DNA from: Tessaracoccus caeni
GTDB lineage: Bacteria; Actinomycetota; Actinomycetes; Propionibacteriales; Propionibacteriaceae
NCBI RefSeq assembly: GCF_029211185.1
Contig: NZ_JARGDO010000019.1
Span: forward strand, 26,847-90,846
DNA: 64,000 nt
Direction: 5' to 3'
Shown here: one piece after another, positions 8,225 through 16,448 of the stretch
Position numbering within the stretch: position 1 is the first letter of the stretch
Layout: each line of letters starts with the position of its first letter
Made by a program: the position numbers and the translations under genes
Notes under the pieces: model-generated
Database searches by the model: none
What the model was told of the DNA's origin: nothing
The model's input: only the letters and a program-made list of their open reading frames with translations

Positions 8225-9442
8225 ATGAGTACGACGGTTCAGCGACCAACTCGGAGAAGCGGCGTCGCGACGGTGGCGATGCTCGCGCTCTGCGTGCTGG
8301 CGGCCTCCCTCGGCACCAGCGCAGCGAATGTGGCGCTGCCCGAACTCACGGCCTGGTTCGGCGGCGGATATGGGACGACGCAGTGGGTGGTCAGCGTGTA
8401 CGTGCTGGCCATGACACTCGGCAGCCTCGCTGCCGGCCGATGGGGCGACGCACTGGGACGCGGCCGGACGTTGCGCGTCGGACTGGGGCTCTTTGCAGCA
8501 GCCTCCGTCATCGCAGCCATGTCGCCCTCGCTCGGCGTGCTCGTCGCAGCCCGCGCTGCGCAAGGGCTCGGAGCCGCCGCCATGATCACCTTGCCGCTGG
8601 CCATCGCGCGGGACGCCGTCGATGCCAAACGCACCGGCACCGTGATGGGGCTGCTCGGCACGGCGACCGCCGCCGGAACCGCAGCCGGGCCGGCACTCGG
8701 CGGTCTGTTGACCGAGTTCTGGGGCTGGCCCGGGGTCTTCGCGGCGATGGCTCCGCTTCCTGTGCTTGCTCTCGTACTGGGCCTGTTCGGTGACACCGCC
8801 GGTGGCGGGCAGCCCGGGACTGCGGGAACCAAAGAAGTGGGCCTTGGTCGGGCCGAGAAGCGCGTACTCGCCCTCGGCGCCTCACTGAATCTGGTGGTCG
8901 GCACGGTGATGATGAGCACCCTGGTGATCGGGCCATACTTCCTCGGCGGCGCGCTGGGCCTCTCGCCAGCCCAGATCGGGCTGACGATGGCGGCTGCGCC
9001 CGTAACTTCGATCGTCGCCGGGACGGTGGCCGGCCGGCTGGTGGATCGTCGCGATCCGGCGAGATTGGTTCCACTCGCGCTTGCCTGCATGGTCGTCGGT
9101 GTCGCGTCGCTGGCCACCCTGCCGCCCCTCCTTGGGCTGGCCGGCTACCTCGTCGGCACCGTCTCGCTGGCTCCTGGCTATCAGCTGTTCATGGCCGCCA
9201 ACAACACCCAGATCATGTCGAGTGTGCCGGCATCGCGTCGCGGCACGGCCTCCGGTCTGCTGGGCCTATCCCGCAACCTCGGCCTCCTCGCGGGAGCGAC
9301 CGTCGCGGGTTCGCTCTTCGCCGCGATCAGCGGACCCGACGCCGTCGTCGCCAACCTGGAGAGGGGCATCCTCGTCGTCTTCGGGCTGGCGGCCATCGCA
9401 CTGCTGGTCTCCGCGTTTGTGGCCAAGAGATTCCGCGGATAG
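8225..9442 (+). CDS. MFS transporter, 12-segment drug exporter
   Basis: A 405-residue major facilitator with motif A (GRWGDALGRGR) after membrane segment 2 and the SAANVALPEL signature near the N-terminus. Length fits a 12-segment DHA1/DHA2-related exporter. It is transcribed away from the XRE-cupin regulator and has a palindrome upstream, so it is likely induced by whatever ligand that regulator's cupin domain senses. The ATG at 8225 follows the palindrome by 30 bp. The substrate is not evident. Confidence 0.87.
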   Translation: MSTTVQRPTRRSGVATVAMLALCVLAASLGTSAANVALPELTAWFGGGYGTTQWVVSVYVLAMTLGSLAAGRWGDALGRGRTLRVGLGLFAAASVIAAMSPSLGVLVAARAAQGLGAAAMITLPLAIARDAVDAKRTGTVMGLLGTATAAGTAAGPALGGLLTEFWGWPGVFAAMAPLPVLALVLGLFGDTAGGGQPGTAGTKEVGLGRAEKRVLALGASLNLVVGTVMMSTLVIGPYFLGGALGLSPAQIGLTMAAAPVTSIVAGTVAGRLVDRRDPARLVPLALACMVVGVASLATLPPLLGLAGYLVGTVSLAPGYQLFMAANNTQIMSSVPASRRGTASGLLGLSRNLGLLAGATVAGSLFAAISGPDAVVANLERGILVVFGLAAIALLVSAFVAKRFRG

Positions 9443-9610
9443 GTGGCACCTACTGCGGCGCACTGGGCGGCGACCTGGCTTCGTTCTCGAACTCGCTGGC
9501 ATGTCCAATGGCAACTTCGTTCTCCGCCTTGCCAGCTCATCCGCCCAGTACGTCCTCGCTACGGCACCACCTACCCGCGGAACCTCAAGGGCTGGGTAGG
9601 CTCGGCATCG

Positions 9611-10477
9611 ATGCGAAATGAGAAGGCGCCTGAAGCAAGGGTGGTTCGAGACGCGGTTCGGCGACAGTTGGACGAGGTCGTCGGGCTGCAAGACCCGGTG
9701 CGCGCCGATGAGCCGGATGCGGTGCATGCCACCCGGGTGGCGCTGCGCACCATGCGCGGTCTCCTGACCATCTTCGCGCCGATCCTTGAGCGCCCTAGAC
9801 TGCGACGCCTTCGTCGCGAGCTGCGCTGGGGCGGCCGTCAACTGACAGATGCGCGCGATCTCGAGGTGCTGCGAGAGCTTTTCTCCGAGGAGCTTCCACC
9901 CGAAGATGTCGCTCGGCCGGTGCTCGACGATCTGGATAGGCGATACGCCCAGGCACACGCCCATGGCGTGGCCGGCCTGAACAGCCCGCGTTGGGCTGCG
10001 ATGATCTCGAGCGCTGAGTCGGTCCTGGCCGACCCGACGAGCACCCAGCGCGCACAGGCGCTGCACGTGCAGACCCTCCGTGACCCGATCGACGCCCACG
10101 TCGCGCACCGCGTCCGGCCGCGGGTGGCCGTCGCCGAGGGGGATCCCGCCGATCTGCACCTCTGGCACGAGGTGCGCAAGGCCGTGAAGAGTGCGCGATA
10201 CGCCTGGGAGATGGTTGCCGCGGTCCCTGAGGCCGACGACGCCGACCGCGCCGAAGCCCAGAAGTGGCAAGCCGCCGCCTCGGCATTCGGCGCCCTGCAG
10301 GACACCGCCGTGATGACCGACGCTGTGGTCGCCTATCTCGCGTCCCTTCCCACGGACAGCCCCACCGTCCCTGTCCTCATCGATCTCCAGCGCCGTCTAC
10401 CATCCAGGGCCGACGAGCAACTCGCCACCGCCCGACGACTGCTCGCCGAGGCGCTGTCCTCACGTCCGATCTCCTAG
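9611..10477 (+). CDS. CHAD-domain protein
   Basis: A 288-residue alpha-helical CHAD protein. The two conserved histidine-containing helices are visible: AVHATRVALRTMRGLL near the N-terminus and LHLWHEVRKAVKSARYAWE in the second half. CHAD domains bind inorganic polyphosphate through basic residues and histidines, and many associate with polyphosphate granules. There is no CYTH/triphosphatase domain fused here or next door, so it is a stand-alone type. The ATG at 9611 is chosen over an upstream open frame of poor composition. About 168 bp before it, after the MFS stop, hold no recognised gene. Confidence 0.85.
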   Translation: MRNEKAPEARVVRDAVRRQLDEVVGLQDPVRADEPDAVHATRVALRTMRGLLTIFAPILERPRLRRLRRELRWGGRQLTDARDLEVLRELFSEELPPEDVARPVLDDLDRRYAQAHAHGVAGLNSPRWAAMISSAESVLADPTSTQRAQALHVQTLRDPIDAHVAHRVRPRVAVAEGDPADLHLWHEVRKAVKSARYAWEMVAAVPEADDADRAEAQKWQAAASAFGALQDTAVMTDAVVAYLASLPTDSPTVPVLIDLQRRLPSRADEQLATARRLLAEALSSRPIS

Positions 10478-10561
10478 AACTCCGGGCAGCCGGTCGGCAC
10501 CGCTGGAGGGATAGCTCAGCTCTTCTCACGATTCCATCCCTTCCTTACCCTCATCTGTTAG

Positions 10562-10583
10562 TATCTGCGTATGAACGCGGATA
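10562..10583. promoter_or_regulatory. Probable ArsR operator overlapping the start codon
   Basis: TATCTGCG (10562-10569) and CGCGGATA (10576-10583) form an inverted repeat with one mismatch and a 6-base centre that includes the ATG of the ArsR gene. This layout suits autorepression. Confidence 0.5.
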
Positions 10584-10930
10584 AGAAGATTTGCGGTCTG
10601 GATCCGTCGTCGGAGTACGTGACCCTCGCCGCCGAAGTGCTCGGCGTCCTCTCCGATCCCACGCGTATCCGGATCGTGCTCGCGCTGCGACAGGCCGGCG
10701 AGCTGCCGGTCAACGCGCTGGCGGAGATCGTCGGCAAGAAGCCGTCCGGCGTCTCGCAGCATCTGGCTCGGATGCGCATGGCGCGTATGGTGACCACCCG
10801 CCAAGAGGGCACCAGCGTCTTGTACCGGCTCGCCGACGAGCATGCGCTGGCCGTCGTGCTGGAGGCCATCAAGCAGGCCGAACACGCCGTCGCCAACGGG
10901 CAGATCCCGCCGCACCACCACACCAACTAG
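10571..10930 (+). CDS. ArsR/SmtB-family metal-sensing repressor, KmtR-like
   Basis: A 119-residue winged-helix repressor; the DNA-reading helix is around KKPSGVSQHLARMRMARMV. Candidate nickel/cobalt ligands fit the KmtR pattern: His91, Glu104, His105 and a C-terminal HHH at 115-117. Assignment to Ni/Co rather than another metal is inference from that spacing. It precedes an MFS transporter by 38 bp, so the pair likely forms a metal-induced export operon. A near-perfect inverted repeat covers its own start codon. Confidence 0.87.
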   Translation: MNADKKICGLDPSSEYVTLAAEVLGVLSDPTRIRIVLALRQAGELPVNALAEIVGKKPSGVSQHLARMRMARMVTTRQEGTSVLYRLADEHALAVVLEAIKQAEHAVANGQIPPHHHTN

Positions 10931-10968
10931 ATCGGCACATCGGGACACCACCTAGTCAGGGGACACTC

Positions 10969-12234
10969 ATGATCGCCGTCCTGCGCAACCCCACCTACGC
11001 CAAGCTCTTCGCCGCCCAGATCATCGCGCTGCTGGGCACCGGGCTGCTCACCGTCGCCCTGGGCCTGCTGGCCTTCGACATCGCCGGCGGCGACGCAGGC
11101 GTGGTGCTGGGGCTCGCGCTCACCCTCAAGATGATCGCCTACGTCGCCGTGGCGCCGGTGATCAGCGCCCTCACCGCCCGGGTGCCGCGCAAGCCGCTGC
11201 TGATCGGGGCCGACGTCGCCCGCGCCATGGTGGCGATGTCGCTGCCATTCGTCACCGAGGCGTGGCAGATCTATGCGCTGGTCTTCGTGTTGCAGTCGGC
11301 CTCCGCCACCTTCACCCCTGCGTTCCAGGCGGTGATCCCGTCGGTGCTGCCCGACGAAGATGACTACACCCAGGCGCTGTCGTTGTCGCGGATGGCCTAC
11401 GACCTGGAGTCGCTGCTCAGCCCCACCATCGCCGCCGCCCTGTTGACCTTGCTGAGCTATCACAACCTCTTCGTCGGCACCGTGATCGGCTTCCTCGGCT
11501 CGAGCCTGCTGGTGCTGTGGGCGCGGATGCCGCGCATTGAGGTACCGGCGCCCGCGCCGTTCTTCGAGCGCCTCACCCGGGGAGTTCGCGAGTTCTGGGC
11601 CGCGCCCGAGCTGCGTGCGCTGATGGCACTGAACCTCGTCGTCGCGATGACCTCGGCCATGGTGATCGTGAACACGGTGGTGCTGGTCAAGGCGCAGCTG
11701 AGGATGACGCAGTCCGACGTCGCCGTGCTGCTCGCCGCGAACGGAGCCGGTTCGATGGTGGTGGCGCTCACCCTGCCCCGCCTGCTGACCAGAATCCCGG
11801 ATCGCCGTGTGATGGTCGCCGGTGCCGTGGCGCTGCCGGTCTTGCTCGTCGTCGGGGCGGGGTGCATCGCCTGGCTCACCGGGGGCATCCAGTGGGGTGC
11901 TCTCCTGTTCGCCTGGTTCCTGGCGGGGGCCGCCACCTCGGCCGTGCTGACGCCGTCGTCGCGACTGCTGCGGCGCAACACCACGGAGCAGACCAGACCG
12001 GCCGTCTTCGCGGCGCAATTCTCGCTGTCGCACGCCTGCTTCCTGGTGGCCTATCCGCTCGCCGGAGCCGGGGGAGCGACGCTCGGACTACCTGGCATCG
12101 CGCTGATTCTCGCGGGCGTCGGGGTCGGCGGTACCGCGCTCGCCGTCGTCGCCTTCCGAAGGGCATCACCTGAACCCGCAAAAATCTCTTCCGCGAAAGC
12201 CGCCCATTCTGGTCCGCATCAGAAGTTACGCTGA
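10969..12234 (+). CDS. MFS transporter downstream of ArsR, possible Ni/Co exporter
   Basis: A 421-residue, 12-segment MFS protein starting MIAVLRNPTYAKLFAAQIIALLG, which resembles the enterobactin/Ni-exporter (NreB-like) MFS group. The ATG at 10969 is preceded by CAGGGGACA. It shares an operon with the KmtR-like repressor, which suggests metal export. The C-terminus is polar and contains a few histidines (HSGPHQ) that could contact metal. Specificity is inferred from the neighbour, not from a motif. Confidence 0.85.
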   Translation: MIAVLRNPTYAKLFAAQIIALLGTGLLTVALGLLAFDIAGGDAGVVLGLALTLKMIAYVAVAPVISALTARVPRKPLLIGADVARAMVAMSLPFVTEAWQIYALVFVLQSASATFTPAFQAVIPSVLPDEDDYTQALSLSRMAYDLESLLSPTIAAALLTLLSYHNLFVGTVIGFLGSSLLVLWARMPRIEVPAPAPFFERLTRGVREFWAAPELRALMALNLVVAMTSAMVIVNTVVLVKAQLRMTQSDVAVLLAANGAGSMVVALTLPRLLTRIPDRRVMVAGAVALPVLLVVGAGCIAWLTGGIQWGALLFAWFLAGAATSAVLTPSSRLLRRNTTEQTRPAVFAAQFSLSHACFLVAYPLAGAGGATLGLPGIALILAGVGVGGTALAVVAFRRASPEPAKISSAKAAHSGPHQKLR

Positions 12235-12318
12235 CGCCAGATCCACCGTATATGGGGCTACGCGGCAGCGGGCCCCTTGGTGCTGCCCCGTCGCCCACAA
12301 GGAAAGAAGGCGAACGAC

Positions 12319-13539
12319 GTGCGCACCTCCAGAGATTCATCGTCACCCACAACCCGCTCACAGAGAAAGACCGCTGTCGTGGCGCTCACCGCCGGCGTGG
12401 TCGCCGCGTGCGGCCTGGCCTTGAACGCTCCTGCCAATGCGGCGCCACCCGTGGGTCCCTCAGGCGACCTGAGCGTCACCTATCAGAAGAACGCGGGTTT
12501 GCCCGCCTGGTACGACGCCACCCGCCCCAACGGCGGCTTCAGCAACAACCCGATCATCAAGGATGTCGACGTCGATGGCAATCCGCTCACGGTGCCATTC
12601 CCCGACTTCCAGTCCTTCTTCGACGGCGGTGCCACCCGCACGATCGCCGGAAACCCGTGGGGCTACCACGCGGGTGACGATCTGTATCCGCACTTCTACG
12701 GCGTGGTGGACCCGATCCCGGATCCGACGTGCGTCGCGAGCCAGGTCAGGGTGCACATCACGGGCAAGGCCACCAACGCCGGTCCTGGCACAACCTGGGG
12801 ATCCAGCGCGGCCTTGCAGCTTTACAATGCGGGCACTGAGGTGACCTACCAATGGTGGGGCGGCGAATTCGCTCCCGGCACAGAGCTGAACATCAACAGG
12901 CAGGCCATCGTTCCGCTGTCCGCCATCCAGGGTGGCGAGGTCACCGTCAGCATGTACCTCGAGAGCTTCCAGAACATTCCCGAACCGAACAAGGCCTGGG
13001 ATCTCAGTGACTTCGCCGCCAAGTACACCGTGTACTGCAGCCCGAGCGCCGAGGACGTCCAACTCAAAGTCGACCCTGGTGAGTCCGGCGTCTTCGATCT
13101 GGCGGACAAGGTGATCACCGACACCGTCGATCCAGACTGGAGCACTTTGCGTCTCGTCGCTCCCGACGGCAGCGAGAGCACCGAGGTGGTCATCGACGGC
13201 ACAGGCACCTTCAACGTCGACGCCGCCAACAAGCGCGTGGACTTCGTGCCCGACCCGGCGTTCACCGGCGTCGTGCCCCCCATCACCTACCGGATCGGCA
13301 CGACGGGGATCGACGTGTCTGGTTTCGTCAGCGAGACGGCCGAAGCCGAACTCCTCGTGACCGTGGGCGAACCCGCTCCCAGCGAATCGCCTTCGCCGAG
13401 CGAGGAGCCTTCCGCAAGTGCGTCGCCGACGGCCACTCAGTCGCCGTCCGCCAGCGCGTCGCCCTCAGCCACCGCGACCCCTAGCGCCAGCAAGACGCCC
13501 GGTACCAACCGTCCGACCTTGCCCGATACGGGACGCTAA
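12319..13539 (+). CDS. Secreted surface protein with LPDTG motif but no anchor tail
   Basis: A 406-residue exported protein. The GTG at 12319 follows AAGGAAAGAAGG and gives a normal signal peptide: RSQRK, a hydrophobic core to about residue 36, then cleavage near PANA-A at 41-42. An alternative lipobox-like VAAC (28-31) would make it a lipoprotein. The middle is beta-rich adhesin or fibrillar-type sequence. Residues from about 350 are a Ser/Pro/Ala/Thr stalk ending PTLPDTGR and then a stop. The LPxTG motif is present but the hydrophobic segment and positive tail needed for sortase anchoring are absent, so the protein may be truncated and released. Confidence 0.82.
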   Translation: MRTSRDSSSPTTRSQRKTAVVALTAGVVAACGLALNAPANAAPPVGPSGDLSVTYQKNAGLPAWYDATRPNGGFSNNPIIKDVDVDGNPLTVPFPDFQSFFDGGATRTIAGNPWGYHAGDDLYPHFYGVVDPIPDPTCVASQVRVHITGKATNAGPGTTWGSSAALQLYNAGTEVTYQWWGGEFAPGTELNINRQAIVPLSAIQGGEVTVSMYLESFQNIPEPNKAWDLSDFAAKYTVYCSPSAEDVQLKVDPGESGVFDLADKVITDTVDPDWSTLRLVAPDGSESTEVVIDGTGTFNVDAANKRVDFVPDPAFTGVVPPITYRIGTTGIDVSGFVSETAEAELLVTVGEPAPSESPSPSEEPSASASPTATQSPSASASPSATATPSASKTPGTNRPTLPDTGR

Positions 13540-13656
13540 GGAGTCGCCGTCGGTCGGATGGAAAGTCGTGACACGTGAGGTGTCGATTCTTGTCAGTGCC
13601 GTACGTCATGATGATGTCGGGCCGGTTGGCTCGGCGTCGAGCCTCAAGGAGGAATC

Positions 13657-14004
13657 ATGAAATACGCGCTACTGCTCATGGGACACACCAACGATCCGGC
13701 CTGCGGTGAGGCGGGCGGGGCCAGCCCTGAGGAGTTCTTCGCCTTCGACAAGGAGATCACCGATGCCGGCGTGGTGATCGACTCTTTCGCCCTCGAAGAC
13801 CCCGATCAGGCGGTCTATGTCGGATCCGACGACGACGGCCAGCGGGTGATCACCTCGGGCCCCTTCGCTGAGGCGCAGGAGTTCGTCGGCGGCGCCTACA
13901 TCATCGATGTGGCCAATATCGACGAGGCCATCGCCTGGGCGAAGAAGAGCCCGGGGTCGGCTGCCGGCGGTCACGTGGAGATCCGCCCGGTCGCGCCGTA
14001 CTGA
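13657..14004 (+). CDS. YCII-related (DGPF) protein
   Basis: A 115-residue ferredoxin-like-fold protein with the ending GGHVEIRPVAPY typical of the DGPF/PhnB-like YCII family. It has a textbook AAGGAGGAA ribosome-binding site and sits 2 bp before an ECF sigma factor gene. Genes for this family next to long sigma factors define the ECF42 group, where they are thought to be sigma targets or partners. A second copy of its last 16 codons is found just downstream, inside the sigma gene. Confidence 0.9.
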   Translation: MKYALLLMGHTNDPACGEAGGASPEEFFAFDKEITDAGVVIDSFALEDPDQAVYVGSDDDGQRVITSGPFAEAQEFVGGAYIIDVANIDEAIAWAKKSPGSAAGGHVEIRPVAPY

Positions 14005-14006
14005 CG

Positions 14007-15368
14007 GTGTCCGCCGACGATGCCCCCACTGAGCCTGGCCAGACCAGGCTCAGCGGTGGGCGGCCACATCGAGATCCGTCCGGTAGCTCCATATCGAGTG
14101 CATCTGCGGATGAGGCCGGGGAAGCTCTCGCCGAGCTCGGCCGAGACGGAGTCGCTCGCCTCCTGGCCGTGCTCGCCCGGCGCTTCGGTGACCTCGATCT
14201 CGCCGAGGACTCGCTCCAAGAGGCGATGGCCGAGTCGCTCCGGGCCTGGTCGCGTGACGGGGTGCCCCGAGTGCCGGAGGCTTGGCTGATCACGACGGCC
14301 AAACGTCGAGCCCTCGACGTGATCCGTCGCGACGGCGTCCTGGCGCAGAAGATCGCTGCGCTGCGCATCCAGGAGGAGCGTGATCCGGTTCCCGAGCTGC
14401 TGCGCGATCCCGCAGATGCCGCCGTCGACGCGTCACCGATTCCCGACGACCGGTTGGGGCTCTACTTCGCGTGCACCCACCCGGCCCTCAGCCCGGAGGA
14501 TCGCATCGCGATGACCCTGCGCTTCGTCGCGGGCCTGGCCACGCCGGAGGTCGCTCACGCGTTGTTGCTTCCGGTGCCGACTATGCAGCAGCGCATCACC
14601 CGGGCCAAGAAGCGCATTCGCACGCTGGGTATCCCGCTCGACGTGCCCCGTGCTGAGGATCTGGTCGAACGTCTGGGCGGTGTGCTGCGCGTGGTCTATC
14701 TGCTCTACGCCGAGGGCTTCGCGCGCTCAAGCGGTGAGGTGCACGTCCGCGACGACCTCACGACGGAAGCAATCCGCCTGGCCCGCCGGCTGTGGCAACT
14801 GATGCCGTCAGCTGAGGTGACGGGACTGCTGGCGCTCCTGCTGCTGACCGACGCCCGTCGCCCTGCTCGCACAGACTCCGACGGCCGGCCTGTTGCGCTG
14901 GCCGATCAGGACCGAAGACTCTGGGACGCGTCGCTGATTGCCGAGGGCGTCGGTCTCGCCGAGTCGGCGGCTGGCGGGTCCGGAGCCGGTAGCTACGCGA
15001 TCCAGGCCTCCATCGCCGCGCTGCATGCGGAGGCGGCGAGCTTCGAGGCCACCGACTGGCCCCAGATTGCGGTGCTCTACGGCATGCTCGAGCGCATCGA
15101 GCCGAGCCCCTTCGTCCGCCTCGCCCGCGCCGTCGCCATCGGTCGAGCCCTGGGCCTGGAGGAGGGACTCCGCCGCTTGGACGCCCTCGCCGACGATCCC
15201 GCCATCGCACGCCTCCGCGCCTTCCACATCGCCCGAGGCGTCACCCTGAAAGAGTTGGGCCGCGACGCCGAAGCGGCCGACGCCTACCGCCACGCCCTGA
15301 CCCTCCCAGGCAACCAGGCTGAAGACGCCTACCTCCTGGAAACCCTCGCCCTTCTCGACAACGAGTAG
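14007..15368 (+). CDS. ECF sigma factor, ECF42 type with long C-terminal extension
   Basis: A 453-residue sigma-70-family factor, far longer than the usual 180. Region 2 lies near residues 50-110 (FGDLDLAEDSLQEAMAESLRAW, ITTAKRRALDVIRR) and region 4 near 165-210 (YFACTHPALSPEDRIAMTLR, VPTMQQRITRAKKRI). The last 220 residues are helical TPR-like repeats ending LPGNQAEDAYLLETLALL, known to control ECF42 factors in place of an anti-sigma. The start is uncertain: GTG 14007 is the only good candidate, yet residues 14-30 are read from a relic of a second YCII gene in another frame. Confidence 0.88.
   Translation: MSADDAPTEPGQTRLSGGRPHRDPSGSSISSASADEAGEALAELGRDGVARLLAVLARRFGDLDLAEDSLQEAMAESLRAWSRDGVPRVPEAWLITTAKRRALDVIRRDGVLAQKIAALRIQEERDPVPELLRDPADAAVDASPIPDDRLGLYFACTHPALSPEDRIAMTLRFVAGLATPEVAHALLLPVPTMQQRITRAKKRIRTLGIPLDVPRAEDLVERLGGVLRVVYLLYAEGFARSSGEVHVRDDLTTEAIRLARRLWQLMPSAEVTGLLALLLLTDARRPARTDSDGRPVALADQDRRLWDASLIAEGVGLAESAAGGSGAGSYAIQASIAALHAEAASFEATDWPQIAVLYGMLERIEPSPFVRLARAVAIGRALGLEEGLRRLDALADDPAIARLRAFHIARGVTLKELGRDAEAADAYRHALTLPGNQAEDAYLLETLALLDNE
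14047..14094 (+). pseudogene. Relic of a second YCII gene C-terminus
   Basis: In the frame +1 to the sigma factor, these 16 codons read GSAVGGHIEIRPVAPY. The intact YCII protein ends GSAAGGHVEIRPVAPY (13954-14001). The stop codon is lost and synonymous differences are many, so this looks like the diverged tail of a tandem duplicate whose front part was deleted. It now supplies the 5' end of the sigma reading frame. Confidence 0.65.
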
Positions 15369-15545
15369 ACACACCATCCGCCACCGCTCTCGACCGTTGA
15401 CACAGCCCCCACCAGCGGTCCCTGAGGGATGCCCGCCTCGTACAGGGTCGCGAGACGAACGACGAGGTTGCGGGCATCGTCTCGAAGGGCCTCGTGGTCG
15501 GGGTAGCCGCGTCGACTAGGGTTTACGTCGTAAGGAGGGGGCGAG

Positions 15546-16166
15546 ATGGTCGCACCTGTTGACCTGGACTACCCGTTCACCGGTCGTTGGCTGGTTCAGA
15601 ACAGTCCAGCAAATCGCGTGCCCAGCCACGGCACCCACTTGTTCGCCACGACCTACGCCATCGACTTCGTGCCGGTGGATGACTCGGGCCGCTCCGCGCG
15701 GTTCGGCCTCCGCTCGCTGTTCCGCCCAGAACCACCGGAGGCCTTTGTCGGCTTCGGACGTCGGATCCTCGCTCCGATCGACGGCCTCGTCGTGGCGGTG
15801 CACGACGCCGAACCGGACCACCCGGCCTATCGCGGGTTGCCCTCGCTCGGATATGCGCTCACCCAACGTCAGCGCGCCGCGCAGGGATGGGTGGCCTTGG
15901 CAGGCAACAACGTGCTCATCCGGGCCGACGAAACTGACAACACCATCGTCGCGCTCTGCCACCTTCAGCAAGGCAGCATCGCCGTCCGGCCCGGCCAGCG
16001 AGTATCCATGGGACACCACCTCGCAGGTTGCGGCAACTCCGGCAACAGCACCGAGCCGCACCTTCACATCCAAGCGGTCGACAACCAAGACCCAGCCCGC
16101 GCAAACGCGGTTCCCCTGACCTTCAGACGAGCGCTTCCGTACAACGGCGACGTTGTTGATCTATAA
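15546..16166 (+). CDS. M23-family metallopeptidase (LytM-like)
   Basis: A 206-residue peptidase domain protein. Zinc-binding motifs of M23 are visible: SHGTHLFATTYAIDF (His28/His31 and Asp40) and the C-terminal PHLHIQ. The glycine-rich LAPIDGLVVAVHDAEP and ISMGHHLAGCGNSGNS-like stretches fit the beta-sheet core. There is no signal peptide, unlike cell-wall hydrolases, so it is either cytoplasmic or has another route. A good AAGGAGGGGGC ribosome-binding site precedes the ATG. It could cleave peptidoglycan peptides; the true target is unknown. Confidence 0.82.
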   Translation: MVAPVDLDYPFTGRWLVQNSPANRVPSHGTHLFATTYAIDFVPVDDSGRSARFGLRSLFRPEPPEAFVGFGRRILAPIDGLVVAVHDAEPDHPAYRGLPSLGYALTQRQRAAQGWVALAGNNVLIRADETDNTIVALCHLQQGSIAVRPGQRVSMGHHLAGCGNSGNSTEPHLHIQAVDNQDPARANAVPLTFRRALPYNGDVVDL

Positions 16167-16355
16167 CAGCTGACCGTCACCACAGGACGGCTGTTCCGAG
16201 CAGAACGTGACGAGGGGGCTCCGCAGCCAAATGGTCGATGGCGCTCCGCAACAAGTTGGAGAGACCCACCTCAGCGCCTTCCTGCGGTTCACCCAGCTCT
16301 CGTTCCGTAGGGAGAATCCCCTTCTTCGAGGCCTATGAGGAAAATAGCGCTGGCT

Positions 16356-16396
16356 ATATGGCGCGGCCTGTACCTATTTCACAGGCCGCGCCATAT
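16356..16396. terminator. Bidirectional terminator hairpin
   Basis: Perfect 16-base arms (16356-16371 and 16381-16396) rich in GC enclose a 9-base loop. It lies between the M23 gene and the convergent pnkp gene, 52 bp from the pnkp stop. The rest of 16167-16448 holds no gene I can support. Confidence 0.8.
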
Positions 16397-16448
16397 TCGC
16401 AGCGTTATCTGCGGCGCTCCTGCACAGGGCCGCAACTTGCCGAGAGCT

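Noticed and set aside
16207..16338. Short plus-strand frame ahead of the terminator at 16356
   Set aside because: About 40 codons starting with GTG, no ribosome-binding site and no recognisable family.
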